A DNA stretch of 64,000 bases from Rhodoluna sp. (GTDB lineage: Bacteria > Actinomycetota > Actinomycetes > Actinomycetales > Microbacteriaceae): contig JAURIU010000002.1 of assembly GCA_030832605.1 (NCBI GenBank), positions 1 to 64,000 on the forward strand. The letters run 5' to 3'. Both the position numbers and the translations under genes were made by a program. This document shows positions 1-11,646 of this stretch, one piece after another. The notes under the pieces are model-generated. The model did no database searches. It was not told the DNA's origin and saw only the letters and a program-made list of their open reading frames with translations. Position 1 is the stretch's first letter. Each line of letters begins with the position of its first letter.

Positions 1-2
1 TG

Positions 3-185
3 AGCGACCGCATCAAGCTGTCGGTCAGTGGCTCAGCCAGTGTTCTTGCTGCAGTAGCGGCTCATCGAGACCTTGTGATGGGCGAAACGCTGGCGCTCGA
101 ACTTGACGCCAGCGAGGCAGAACTTAGCGAAGGCTCAGAGCTTGGTGACGGCCAGCTGATCGCGGTTTCGGTAGTCAAATCTTGA
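3..185 (+). CDS. ileS: isoleucyl-tRNA synthetase, C-terminal fragment (5' end outside window)
   Basis: Reading frame 3 gives SDRIKLSVSGSASVLAAVAAHRDLVMGETLALELDASEAEL...VVKS*, resembling the actinobacterial IleS C-terminus; followed directly by folC. Confidence 0.75.
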   Translation, partial: SDRIKLSVSGSASVLAAVAAHRDLVMGETLALELDASEAELSEGSELGDGQLIAVSVVKS

Positions 186-1543
186 GCACCGAAGCACACT
201 GGGCACGCAAGGCCGCCGAGGTAGAGGCTGCGCTGGTTGCGCGCATCCCCGAGAACAAACTTCGCCCGCGCCTAGAGCCAACTCGCCGTGCCGTCGAACT
301 GCTCGGCGACCCGCAGCGTTCGTACCGCGTGATTCACATAACCGGAACCAACGGAAAAACTTCGACTACGCGGTTCATCGAGCGCTTGCTTCGTGAACAC
401 TGCCTTCGCACCGGTCGATTCACCAGCCCTCATCTGGTCAAGCTCAACGAACGCATGGCCATCGATGGCGAACCCGTTTCAGACCAAGTTCTGTGGGAGG
501 TTTACCAAGACATTGAGCCGGTTCTCGACATGGTAGACGCCGAATTAGCAGCAGCCGGCGACACCAGACTCACGTTCTTCGAGGCGCTTGCCGTTCTGGG
601 TTTCGCAGTGTTTGCCGATGCACCCGTTGACGTCTTAGTGCTCGAAGTCGGCATGGGTGGCGAGTGGGATTCCACCAACGTTGCCGACGGCGATGTCGCG
701 GTATTCACGCCCGTATCGCTCGATCACATGGAACGTCTGGGCAACACGATCGCCGAAATTGCCAAGACCAAATCAGGCATCATCAAGCCCGATGCGATCG
801 TGGTCAGCAGTGCACAAACAACGGATGCTCTGACCGTGATCGACGCAAAGGCGGCGTCTACCGCCTCAGGTTTCAAGTTGCTCGGCCGTGACGCCAAGGT
901 TTTGAGTGCCGAAGTTGTTCCCGGTGGACAACGAATCACGGTGCAAGGTTTAGCGGGGGAGTACCGCGACCTATTTTTGCCTCTCTACGGAGAATTTCAG
1001 GCTGAGAATCTAGCCACCGCCATCATGTCGGTCGAGGCTTTCTTAGGCGGCGGCAGTTTGGCCATCCCCGATGACGTGATTCGAGTCGCGGTTGCCGACA
1101 TGTCTTCACCAGGGCGCCTGCAGATCGTTAGCACCGACCCGCTGACCATTCTCGACGGAGCCCACAACCCGGGTGGCGCGGAGTCGCTGGCCAAAGCTCT
1201 CGCTACTCACTTTGATGCGCCTAAGACCATTGGCATCATCGGAGTTCTTGGCGAAAAAGACGCGGCCGCAACTCTGACTCCGCTGGCTAAGTCGTTCGAT
1301 CACGTCATAGTCGCAGCATCCAGTTCGCCGCGCGCCGTCGCCGCCGAGGAGCTAGCCAAAGTTGCAGAAACTGTGTTCGGTGCCGAAAACCTTTCGGTCG
1401 CCGAATCGGTTGCCGATGCATATGAAATCGCTCAAACCATGGTGTTTGAGGGTGGAGCAATCGTTGTTACCGGCTCACTGAGCATGGTTGGCGATATGCT
1501 GAAACTGGTACAAACCGAAATGGAAGAAGACGATGAAGCCTAA
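182..1543 (+). CDS. folC: folylpolyglutamate synthase / dihydrofolate synthase
   Basis: HITGTNGKTSTTRFIERLL, LEVGMGGEWDSTNV and ILDGAHNPGG motifs of the Mur ligase/FolC family. Confidence 0.95.
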   Translation: MSTEAHWARKAAEVEAALVARIPENKLRPRLEPTRRAVELLGDPQRSYRVIHITGTNGKTSTTRFIERLLREHCLRTGRFTSPHLVKLNERMAIDGEPVSDQVLWEVYQDIEPVLDMVDAELAAAGDTRLTFFEALAVLGFAVFADAPVDVLVLEVGMGGEWDSTNVADGDVAVFTPVSLDHMERLGNTIAEIAKTKSGIIKPDAIVVSSAQTTDALTVIDAKAASTASGFKLLGRDAKVLSAEVVPGGQRITVQGLAGEYRDLFLPLYGEFQAENLATAIMSVEAFLGGGSLAIPDDVIRVAVADMSSPGRLQIVSTDPLTILDGAHNPGGAESLAKALATHFDAPKTIGIIGVLGEKDAAATLTPLAKSFDHVIVAASSSPRAVAAEELAKVAETVFGAENLSVAESVADAYEIAQTMVFEGGAIVVTGSLSMVGDMLKLVQTEMEEDDEA

Positions 1544-1958
1544 ATCGACCCAGCGAGCTCTCGGATCGATCGTTCTCGCGTTTCAATCGTTCGCCGTCTT
1601 TTTCGCAACACTCGTCTCATTTGGCCTCAAAGTTGCCGATGGCCCAACCGTTTGGATTGTTGGCCTGAGCCTTGCGGTAGTTACCATCGTGCTTCCAGGC
1701 GTTCTTGGCAGGCCAGGTAGTTACGCGGTTGGCTGGGCTCTGCAGTTAGCACTACTCGTGCTTTCGGTTGCCATCGCAACCTTCAACGGTGCCGGCATTT
1801 TCTTCGTCATCATCCAGGTGATCTTCATGGGTCTATGGATCTGGGGCATGGTGGCCGGTAGCACCGTCGACGCCGCCCGCCGAGCATGGATGCGTGAAAA
1901 CGGCCAAGACCCTGATGCAAACCCTGAGATTTTTGTAATCGAAAGCGAGAAAAACTAA
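1533..1958 (+). CDS. DUF4233-type small membrane protein
   Basis: About four hydrophobic helices; sits between folC and ndk, the usual DUF4233 position in actinobacteria. Confidence 0.75.
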   Translation: MKPKSTQRALGSIVLAFQSFAVFFATLVSFGLKVADGPTVWIVGLSLAVVTIVLPGVLGRPGSYAVGWALQLALLVLSVAIATFNGAGIFFVIIQVIFMGLWIWGMVAGSTVDAARRAWMRENGQDPDANPEIFVIESEKN

Positions 1959-2374
1959 TGACCGAAGTTATGCAAACCCTAGTTCTGATCAAGCCAGACG
2001 GTGTTGCTCGAAACCTGATCGGCGAGATCGTCTCGCGCTGCGAGGCCAAGGGCTACGTGGTGCGTGAGCTAAAGAGCATCCACGCTTCTCGTGAACTGCT
2101 CGAGCAGCACTACGCCGAGCACGTCGGCAAGCCTTTCTACGAGCCTCTGGTTGAGTTCATGCTTTCGGGCGCAATCGTGGCAATTCGCCTTGAAGGTCAC
2201 CGAGTCATCGAGGGCTTCCGCTCATTGGCCGGCGCTACCGACCCAACCGTTGCGGCACCGGGAACCATTCGTGGCGACATGGGCCGCGACTGGGGCTTGA
2301 AGGTTCAGCAGAACCTGGTCCACGGCTCAGACTCACCAGAGTCGGCGGCGCGTGAGCTTGGCCTCTGGTTCTAA
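1958..2374 (+). CDS. ndk: nucleoside diphosphate kinase
   Basis: TLVLIKPDGVARNLIGEI...GSDSPESAARELGLWF; active-site NLVHGSDS. Confidence 0.97.
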   Translation: MTEVMQTLVLIKPDGVARNLIGEIVSRCEAKGYVVRELKSIHASRELLEQHYAEHVGKPFYEPLVEFMLSGAIVAIRLEGHRVIEGFRSLAGATDPTVAAPGTIRGDMGRDWGLKVQQNLVHGSDSPESAARELGLWF

Positions 2375-2403
2375 ACCAAGAGAGAACATCGAAGGAACGA
2401 CAA

Positions 2404-3378
2404 ATGGTTGACTTTTCGAGTCTCGACACCGACGCCCAGGTGGCTTTGCTCACCGAACACGCCAGTGAGGTTTTGAAACACTACGAACTTGGCGAAGTTA
2501 CCGAGATTGAATCGATCAATCACGAATACAACTCGACCTTTGCGGTCAGGTGCGCCGATGGCACTCGCTATGCGCTGCGCATCAACATCAACTCACCGCG
2601 CAGTGCAGCCAACGCACTTGCCGAACTTGAGTTCATCAACCACCTGAGGGCTAACACCGACGTCAACTTTGCTTCACCGATCGCGAACAAGTCAGGCGAT
2701 TTCTTCACTGAGGTTGCCAATGATGCAATCGGAAAGCCTCTCTTGTCGGTCTTGTTCTCATGGCTCGAAGGCGAAGAGCTTGGTGACGAACCGACCGAAG
2801 AGCAGCATTTTGCGCTCGGTGCTGCGATGGCGAAAATGCACGATGCCGCAGCCGGTTTTGAGCTCAGTGAAGGCGCTGAGCTTCCAAACCTTCGTGACGT
2901 GCTCTGGGAAACCGAAGACCTATTGACCACCGAAGTTTCGCAGCTTTCGAGCGAAGACCAGGCGCTGGTGCGAGCTGGGCTAGAAAAGATCGACGGCGTG
3001 ATTGAGAACTTGTATGAGCGCGACTCGAAGCGCATCATCCACGCTGATATGCACGGTTGGAACCTAATGTGGCACGACGGCGAAGTGAGTGTTTTTGACT
3101 TTGATGACTGTGGCATCGGCCTGCCAATTCAAGATCTATACACCGCGTTGTACTACCTAGACACCCCAGAACAGGATGTTGCGCTGAAGTCAGGCTATGC
3201 CTCGCTTCGCCCGATTCCAGAGCACAGCGAATACGAGGCCAAAGCTCTGCTTCTGCAGAGAAGAATCATTTTGTTGAACTACCTGTTCGAAACCAGCACG
3301 CCTGAGCACCGCGAGATTCTGCCTAAGTACACGGTCGAGACCATGCGCCGAATCAACGAGTTTCTAGAAAATAGTTAG
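2404..3378 (+). CDS. phosphotransferase / aminoglycoside phosphotransferase-fold kinase (SrkA/RdoA-like)
   Basis: Brenner motif IIHADMHGWNLMW and DFDDCGIG. Confidence 0.85.
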   Translation: MVDFSSLDTDAQVALLTEHASEVLKHYELGEVTEIESINHEYNSTFAVRCADGTRYALRININSPRSAANALAELEFINHLRANTDVNFASPIANKSGDFFTEVANDAIGKPLLSVLFSWLEGEELGDEPTEEQHFALGAAMAKMHDAAAGFELSEGAELPNLRDVLWETEDLLTTEVSQLSSEDQALVRAGLEKIDGVIENLYERDSKRIIHADMHGWNLMWHDGEVSVFDFDDCGIGLPIQDLYTALYYLDTPEQDVALKSGYASLRPIPEHSEYEAKALLLQRRIILLNYLFETSTPEHREILPKYTVETMRRINEFLENS

Positions 3379-3981
3379 CCAGTCTTCCCAAAGCGCGAAG
3401 AAGATAATCACCACTGCAAGCACCTCGGTGGCGAGGCTAAACACCCATGATGAGCCAGACCAACGCATAAAGAATCCAAAGGTTCTAGTCGGCACTTCGA
3501 TTACGCCTTCGGCGGCAGCCCATAAGAAGGTCGCCCAGAAGATTGAAATCATCGCGACCCAGGCCAGCATGCAGTAAGGGCAGAGCACTCCGAGCACAAA
3601 GGTGCTGGTGATGAAGAGGTAAATCACAAAAATGAAGCCGAGGGTTACGCCCACCATGAATAGGCGCCAGAACCACTTGGCGAATTTGGCTCCAGCCAAA
3701 ATGGCTACACCGATTGCAATGGGTGCCACGAATGCGCCAAGACCGATGATTGGATTGGGGAATCCGAACATCGAAGCTTGAGCGCTTTTCATCACGGATG
3801 CGCAGCTGATGAATGGGTTCACATCACACGAGAGTGCCTCACCCGGATTGGTAAGCATGTGGATTCTTTCGATGACTAGCGAAAAAGCCGCGAACCAGCC
3901 GAGAATGCCGGCCCAGATCATCGTGATGGCAAACTTCTTGCCAGGCGATTCGATAGTTTCGATTCCACTTGCGTTGCTCAT
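3364..3981 (-). CDS. vitamin K epoxide reductase (VKOR) family protein
   Basis: Multi-TM protein with SCDVNPFISCASVM and CPYCMLAW cysteine motifs; start chosen at the internal Met (MSNASGIET). Confidence 0.9.
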   Translation of the reverse strand: MSNASGIETIESPGKKFAITMIWAGILGWFAAFSLVIERIHMLTNPGEALSCDVNPFISCASVMKSAQASMFGFPNPIIGLGAFVAPIAIGVAILAGAKFAKWFWRLFMVGVTLGFIFVIYLFITSTFVLGVLCPYCMLAWVAMISIFWATFLWAAAEGVIEVPTRTFGFFMRWSGSSWVFSLATEVLAVVIIFFALWEDWLTIF

Positions 3982-4244
3982 GGTTTCAAGTATCCCACTT
4001 GCTTGGGTGACTTTTGGGGGAGTAACTGTCATACTTGAAGCAAGTTGTTCTGGCCACACCAGAAACGACTAAAGGTTTATCGAGCGCGAACCACGCAATG
4101 TATAAGACCCATCGGGCAGCAGCTGGTTTTGAAATCCGACTCGAGTTTGAAGATTTAGTTATTCGCTGCGGCGGGTAACACGGAGATTTGAGCCAAGAGG
4201 CTGACGTGTGGCACAGCCCCAAGGCAGCTTGGAGTGCACCTTAA

Positions 4245-6482
4245 ATGGTGGAGAAAAAAACTTACCTAGACGCAACTAACGCGCCTGAATCCAAACCGAC
4301 TCGCTCACGCGCGAAGGCTACCGACAAGTCGGAGGCTCCTGCGCCAGCAGCTAAGCCTGCGTCTAAAACTTCGGCTAAACCCGAAGCCAAGAAGGCTCCG
4401 GCGCGAGCCGCTAAGTCCAAGAGCGAAAGTGCTGCGGCAGATACCACTGCTCCGGCCGAGTCAAATGACGCACCAAAGAAGTCTTCGGGTCGCTCACGCT
4501 CAAAGGCCAAAGCCACCGAGCCTTCGGTTGCCCCGCCGGTCGTGTCAGCGACATCCCTGCTCTTTCAAGCGCCAGATTTGCCAACCCCGGTCGTTGACCC
4601 GAAGCGTGGCAAAATCGTGGATGCTCCGTCCGATGGCGAGAGTCACCTTCGACGACGCAGCCGCCGTCGCGCCGGTGAAGAAGCCAACCTTGGCGATCTT
4701 CCAGAGAACGTAGTGGTGAAGGTTCGCACCCCGCGCGAACCGAAAGCTCCTAGTAACGAGCCACAGCGCGTAAAGGGCTCGACTCGTCTCGAAGCTAAGA
4801 AGCAGCGCCGCCGTGATGGCCGCGATGCAGGTCGCCGCCGCACTGTAATCACAGAGTCTGAATTCCTAGCCCGTCGCGAAGCAGTAGACCGCACCATGGT
4901 CGTGCGCTCTAAAGAGGGCAAGATTCAAATCGGTGTTCTCGAAGACAAGGTTTTGGTTGAGCACTACGTCGCTAAGGCGTCCGAGGCTTCACTGATTGGC
5001 AACGTTTATCTGGGCAAGGTGCAAAACGTACTTCCGAGCATGGAGGCAGCGTTCGTTGACATCGGCCGTGGCCGCAATGCCGTGCTCTACTCTGGCGAAG
5101 TTGACTGGGAGCTTGCCGAAACGGGCAACCAGCCCAAGCGCATCGAACTTGCTCTCAAATCTGGCGACACCGTTTTGGTGCAGGTCACCAAAGACCCAGT
5201 CGGCCAAAAGGGTGCTCGTCTAACTTCGCAGGTTTCGCTACCAGGTCGCTACTTGGTCTATGTGCCGAATGGCTCGATGAACGGAATCTCGCGCAAGCTT
5301 CCCGAAAGCGAACGCACTCGTCTCAAGAAGATTCTGAAAGAAGTCTTACCTGAAGACGCCGGTGTGATTGTTCGCACAGCATCCGAGGGCGCTACTGAAG
5401 AACAGTTGACCCTAGATGTTGCACGTTTGCAGAAGCAGTGGGAAGACCTGCAGGCTAAGGTTCAGAATTCACAAGCTCCGGTTTTGCTTCACAGCGAACC
5501 AGACCTGCTGATCAAAATCGTGCGCGATGTGTTCAACGAAGATTTCCAGAAAATGGTTATCTCCGGAGAAGACGCATCAGAGACCATCGAGGGTTACCTC
5601 GCCTCTGTTGCCCCAGATTTGCTGGAGCGCGTTGAGAAATACACAGGCAGCAAAGATGTATTCGACGAATTCCGCATCGGCGAACAAATTGCCAAGGCTC
5701 TAGATCGCAAGGTGTTCTTGCCTTCGGGTGGTTCGCTGGTAATCGACCGAACCGAAGCCATGACCGTGGTTGATGTGAACACCGGAAAGTTTGTTGGTTC
5801 GGGTGGAAACCTCGAAGAGACCGTCACCAAGAACAACCTCGAGGCAGCCGAAGAAATCGTTCGCCAGTTGCGTTTGCGTGACATCGGCGGAATCATCGTG
5901 GTTGACTTCATCGACATGGTGCTCGAATCAAACCGTGACCTAGTGCTTCGCCGTCTGATGGAATGCCTCTCGCGCGACCGCACCAAGCACCAGGTCGCCG
6001 AAGTTACCTCACTGGGTCTAGTTCAGATGACTCGAAAGAAGCTCGGTTTAGGACTACTCGAAACGTTCAGCGAAAATTGTGAAGTTTGCGCTGGCCGCGG
6101 CATCATCGTGAACAACGAACCACACATGCGAGCCAAGTCGTCGCACGAACAGCACTCACAGCCGAAGTCTGAAAACACGATCAGGCGCGGAAAGAACCAG
6201 AAGAAGCCTGAAGTGGCCAAGGTGGTAACACCTGAGCGTGCAATGGAAATCAATAACGTGGTCGCCCAGATCGCCGCATCCACTTTGAATAATCAAGACA
6301 ATGCGTCAGAAAAAGCTTCTGTATCGGCAGCCAAAGCTGCTGAAAACTCATCCGAGACCGTTCTAGATTCGGTTTTAGGTGCGCTTCCGGAGCCGGCAGC
6401 ACCGGGTCAGGGTCGCAAAAAGTCTCGACGGGTAACCACCGAGATGCTGAGCGGCGAAAATTCATCAGAAAACGCAGGCTAA
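4245..6482 (+). CDS. rne: ribonuclease E/G family endoribonuclease
   Basis: S1-like domain (GNVYLGKVQNVLPSMEAAFVDIG), catalytic GGIIVVDFIDM, Zn-link CEVCAGRG; disordered Ala/Lys-rich N-terminal extension. Confidence 0.95.
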   Translation: MVEKKTYLDATNAPESKPTRSRAKATDKSEAPAPAAKPASKTSAKPEAKKAPARAAKSKSESAAADTTAPAESNDAPKKSSGRSRSKAKATEPSVAPPVVSATSLLFQAPDLPTPVVDPKRGKIVDAPSDGESHLRRRSRRRAGEEANLGDLPENVVVKVRTPREPKAPSNEPQRVKGSTRLEAKKQRRRDGRDAGRRRTVITESEFLARREAVDRTMVVRSKEGKIQIGVLEDKVLVEHYVAKASEASLIGNVYLGKVQNVLPSMEAAFVDIGRGRNAVLYSGEVDWELAETGNQPKRIELALKSGDTVLVQVTKDPVGQKGARLTSQVSLPGRYLVYVPNGSMNGISRKLPESERTRLKKILKEVLPEDAGVIVRTASEGATEEQLTLDVARLQKQWEDLQAKVQNSQAPVLLHSEPDLLIKIVRDVFNEDFQKMVISGEDASETIEGYLASVAPDLLERVEKYTGSKDVFDEFRIGEQIAKALDRKVFLPSGGSLVIDRTEAMTVVDVNTGKFVGSGGNLEETVTKNNLEAAEEIVRQLRLRDIGGIIVVDFIDMVLESNRDLVLRRLMECLSRDRTKHQVAEVTSLGLVQMTRKKLGLGLLETFSENCEVCAGRGIIVNNEPHMRAKSSHEQHSQPKSENTIRRGKNQKKPEVAKVVTPERAMEINNVVAQIAASTLNNQDNASEKASVSAAKAAENSSETVLDSVLGALPEPAAPGQGRKKSRRVTTEMLSGENSSENAG

Positions 6483-6581
6483 TTGGTTTGACCTTCGGGG
6501 CAGAAGCAAGGTAAACTCAATCCTTGTTGCTCGCCTTGATGGCTGAGCCCATTCAAGTCTTAATGAACAAAGGGTAGATCT

Positions 6582-6890
6582 GTGGTTTACGCAGTAGTCC
6601 GCGCAGGCGGTCGCCAAGAGAAAGTGTCGGTCGGCACAATCGTTACGCTCGACCGCATTGCCGGCGACGCTAACGGCAAAATTCAGCTCCCAGCCGTATT
6701 GCTGGTTGACGGTGACAAAGTCACCACCGACGCCAAGGCTCTAGCCAAGGTTCAGGTAACCGCCGAGATCCTCGGCGACCTTCGCGGTCCTAAGATCGTG
6801 ATCCAGAAGTACAAGAACAAGACCGGTTACAAGAAGCGTCAGGGTCACAGACAAGACCTAACCCGCGTCAAGGTCACCGAGATCAAGTAA
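6582..6890 (+). CDS. rplU: 50S ribosomal protein L21
   Basis: [17 protein letters not shown]...[17 protein letters not shown] start. Confidence 0.97.
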   Translation: MVYAVVRAGGRQEKVSVGTIVTLDRIAGDANGKIQLPAVLLVDGDKVTTDAKALAKVQVTAEILGDLRGPKIVIQKYKNKTGYKKRQGHRQDLTRVKVTEIK

Positions 6891-6904
6891 AGGACTGACG
6901 AAAA

Positions 6905-7159
6905 ATGGCATCCAAAAAAGGTGTTAGCTCCACTAGAAACGGCCGCGACTCAAACGCACAGCGCCTAGGCGTAAAGCGTTACGCAGGTCAGGTCGTAAAC
7001 GCTGGTGAAATTATCGTTCGTCAGCGTGGAACTCACTTCCACCCCGGCGCAAACGTTGGCAAAGGCAAAGACGACACTCTGTTCGCACTTGCTGCCGGCG
7101 TTGTTGCCTTTGGTACTAAGGGTGGCCGTCGCGTTGTCAACATCGTAGAGGCAGCCTAG
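6905..7159 (+). CDS. rpmA: 50S ribosomal protein L27
   Basis: [26 protein letters not shown]. Confidence 0.98.
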   Translation: MASKKGVSSTRNGRDSNAQRLGVKRYAGQVVNAGEIIVRQRGTHFHPGANVGKGKDDTLFALAAGVVAFGTKGGRRVVNIVEAA

Positions 7160-7178
7160 AGCGTCAAAAGTTTTTGCG

Positions 7179-8782
<1,604 letters not shown>

Positions 8783-8784
8783 TC

Positions 8785-9573
8785 GTGGCCGTGCATGACC
8801 GAAGCGAGATTTTGACCGCAAAAAGAATTGTGGTCAAGGTTGGTTCGTCTTCGATTAGCGGCGAAAACGCCGGGCAGCTCGGCACTCTGGTGGCCACTCT
8901 AGCTAAGGTTCACGGTCGTGGCACTCAGGTTGTTTTGGTTTCGTCTGGCGCAATCGCCACCGGCATGCCACTTCTGCACATGGATGCCAAACCTGCTGAT
9001 TTGCCAACCTCTCAAGCCCTCGCCGCTGTTGGCCAAAGCCGACTCATCACTCGTTACCAACAGGTTCTCGAGCAGTTTGGCATCATTGCCGGTCAAGTTC
9101 TTCTGACCGCTGACGACCTAGAGGGCATCCTCACCAGAGCCAATGCAAAAAATGCCATGAACCGCTTGCTCGAACTCGGCGTTCTTCCAATCGTGAACGA
9201 GAACGACACCGTAGCTACTGCCGAGATCCGCTTTGGTGACAACGACCGTTTGGCAGCTTTGGTAGCAGAACTGCTGCAAGCCGACATCCTAGTTTTATTG
9301 AGCGACGTGGATGCTCTCTACACCGCACCGCCAACCGAACCAGGCGCAACCCGCGTCGTGACAGTCGCGGCTAACGATGACCTTGAAAACGTGAAAATCG
9401 GCGGTAGTAGCTCTACCGTTGGAACAGGTGGAGCAGAGACCAAGGTTTCGGCAGCCAAACTTGCCAACGCCTCGGGTATTCCTGTGCTGCTTACCAGCAC
9501 GGCTAATGTTTCGGTTGCCCTCGAAGGGCAAGACGTTGGTACTTGGTTTGAACCGGTTAGGGCAGGGGAGTAA
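8785..9573 (+). CDS. proB: glutamate 5-kinase (short form without PUA domain)
   Basis: AKRIVVKVGSSSISGEN...VSSGAIATGM...NENDTVATAEIRFGDND. Confidence 0.95.
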   Translation: MAVHDRSEILTAKRIVVKVGSSSISGENAGQLGTLVATLAKVHGRGTQVVLVSSGAIATGMPLLHMDAKPADLPTSQALAAVGQSRLITRYQQVLEQFGIIAGQVLLTADDLEGILTRANAKNAMNRLLELGVLPIVNENDTVATAEIRFGDNDRLAALVAELLQADILVLLSDVDALYTAPPTEPGATRVVTVAANDDLENVKIGGSSSTVGTGGAETKVSAAKLANASGIPVLLTSTANVSVALEGQDVGTWFEPVRAGE

Positions 9574-10817
9574 TGAGCGCTTTAGACAAGATTCGTCTAG
9601 CCAAGCAGGCTTCTGGTGCGCTGGCTCAGGCCAACACGCTACAGAAAAACGCTGCACTCGAAGCCATCGCCGTCGCACTCGAGGCCAACACCGCCGCGAT
9701 TATCGAAGCAAACAATCTAGACATCGAGGCGGGGGTTGCCAGTGGGCTCTCAGTGGGCCTGCAAGACCGCCTGACACTCAACGAACAGCGGATCAGTGCT
9801 CTTGCGCAGGCCGTTCGTTCCATCGCCACACTGCCCGACCCAATCGGTAACGTTGCCAAGGGTATGACGCTCCCAAACGGCCTAAAACTCACTCAGGTTG
9901 CCGTGCCATTCGGGGTAGTTGGCGCAATCTACGAAGCCAGACCGAACGTCACCATCGACATTGCCGCCTTGGCCCTAAAGGCTGGCAACGCAAGCGTGCT
10001 TAGAGGCGGTTCGGCTGCTGAGAACACCAACCTCTTGCTGGTCAAGATTCTTCAGCAGGCCATCGGCTCGGTTGGATTGCCTTCTGACAGCGTTCAAACC
10101 GTAGATGACTTTGGCAGGGCCGGCGCGGTTGAGATGATGCAGGCGCGTGGCTTGGTTGACGTGCTGATTCCTCGAGGCAGCGCAAGCCTAATCAAGGCCG
10201 TCGTCGAAGAGTCAAAAGTGCCAGTAATCGAAACCGGTGATGGCGTCGTTCACATTTTCATTGATGAATCGGCACGTCTCGACTGGTCGGTTGAGATTGT
10301 TCACAACTCAAAGGTTCAGCGTCCTTCTGTCTGCAATGCCCTCGAAACGCTTTTGATTCATGAAGCAGCTTTCGATCGCATTACCAAAGCCATTTTCGAC
10401 AAACTGAGCGCTTCGGGTGTCACCATCCACGGAGACGAGCGTGTCTGCGCTGCTTGGCCCGACGCTATTGCCGCGACAGAGGCTGATTGGTCGGCCGAGT
10501 ATTACTCGCTAGACCTAGCCGTTCGGGTTGTTGCTGACCTAGATGAAGCGCTAAGCCACATTGCAAAGTATTCGACCCACCACACCGAATCGATCATTAC
10601 CGAAGAAGTTGCAAACGCTGAGCGTTTCTTGGCGGAGGTCGATTCAGCCGTGGTCATGGTCAACGCAGCAACCCGCTTTACCGACGGCGGAGAATTTGGA
10701 TTTGGTGCCGAAGTGGGCATCTCTACACAAAAACTTCACGCTCGCGGACCAATGGGGCTCGCCGAGCTGACCAGCACCAAGTGGCTGGTTCGTGGCTCTG
10801 GCCAGACCCGTGTCTAG
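9573..10817 (+). CDS. proA: gamma-glutamyl phosphate reductase
   Basis: EARPNVTIDIAALALKAGNASVLRGGSAA; PRGSASLI; GPMGLAELTSTKW. Confidence 0.97.
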   Translation: MSALDKIRLAKQASGALAQANTLQKNAALEAIAVALEANTAAIIEANNLDIEAGVASGLSVGLQDRLTLNEQRISALAQAVRSIATLPDPIGNVAKGMTLPNGLKLTQVAVPFGVVGAIYEARPNVTIDIAALALKAGNASVLRGGSAAENTNLLLVKILQQAIGSVGLPSDSVQTVDDFGRAGAVEMMQARGLVDVLIPRGSASLIKAVVEESKVPVIETGDGVVHIFIDESARLDWSVEIVHNSKVQRPSVCNALETLLIHEAAFDRITKAIFDKLSASGVTIHGDERVCAAWPDAIAATEADWSAEYYSLDLAVRVVADLDEALSHIAKYSTHHTESIITEEVANAERFLAEVDSAVVMVNAATRFTDGGEFGFGAEVGISTQKLHARGPMGLAELTSTKWLVRGSGQTRV

Positions 10818-10846
10818 GCTATTCTTGAACAGTTGTAAGGAGAACA

Positions 10847-11029
10847 ATGTCTTTCTTGGCTAACGCGACCGAAGAGCACGGCGAGCACGCTGTAACGCTG
10901 CTCGACACAATGCCATATTTTTTGGTGGCGATGGGTGTCTTTCTACTTTTGGCATGGGTGACCTGGTCATACCGTGATGTGGCAAACCGTCACGACCACA
11001 AGAGCAAAGACTCTAAGGGACACCACTAA
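10847..11029 (+). CDS. small single-TM, His-rich hypothetical protein (60 aa)
   Basis: ORF with upstream AAGGAGAA ribosome-binding site; one TM segment; His-rich termini. Confidence 0.7.
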   Translation: MSFLANATEEHGEHAVTLLDTMPYFLVAMGVFLLLAWVTWSYRDVANRHDHKSKDSKGHH

Positions 11030-11049
11030 ACCGCATTCGCGGAGCATTC

Positions 11050-11646
11050 ATGACCAAGGTGCGTTTGGGAGTGATGGGTGGAACGTTCGACCCTATTCAC
11101 AATGGGCACCTCGTGGCAGCATCCGAGGCGGCAGCGGCTTTCAATCTCTCTGAAGTCATCTTCGTGCCGACCGGTGAACCTTGGCAGAAATCTCGCAAGG
11201 TAACCAAATCTGAAGACCGCTATTTGATGACTGTGGTTGCCACTGCATCAAACCCACGATTCAAGGTGAGCCGAGTCGACATAGATCGCGCTGGCCCAAC
11301 CTACACAATCGACACTTTGCTAGAGATACACGCACTTCACCCAGACGCTGATCTCTACTTCATAACCGGTGCCGACGCCATCGCTCAAATTCTTTCTTGG
11401 CGCGACGTTGATAAAATCTGGGGCCTAGCCCACTTTGTTGCGGTGAGCCGACCAGGTCACCAAATGAAGCTGCCCGAGCATCCAGAGGGTGCTATTTCTG
11501 TTCTTGAGATTCCCGCTTTGGCCATCTCGAGCACCGACATTAGGCAACGGGTTAGTGCCGCCAAGCCGGTTTGGTATCTCGTGCCAGATGGCGTGGTGCA
11601 GTACATCGCCAAGCACCAGCTCTATGTGGGGGAGAACCATGGCTAA
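11050..11646 (+). CDS. nadD: nicotinate-nucleotide adenylyltransferase
   Basis: [28 protein letters not shown]. Confidence 0.97.
   Translation: MTKVRLGVMGGTFDPIHNGHLVAASEAAAAFNLSEVIFVPTGEPWQKSRKVTKSEDRYLMTVVATASNPRFKVSRVDIDRAGPTYTIDTLLEIHALHPDADLYFITGADAIAQILSWRDVDKIWGLAHFVAVSRPGHQMKLPEHPEGAISVLEIPALAISSTDIRQRVSAAKPVWYLVPDGVVQYIAKHQLYVGENHG

Noticed and set aside
2568-3116. 182-aa ORF antisense to the phosphotransferase gene
   Set aside because: Ser/Arg-rich antisense translation, no RBS or motif; shadow ORF of a well-supported gene.
3364-3378. 15-bp convergent overlap of the phosphotransferase and VKOR genes
   Set aside because: Short tail-to-tail overlaps are routine in compact genomes; no sign of special function.
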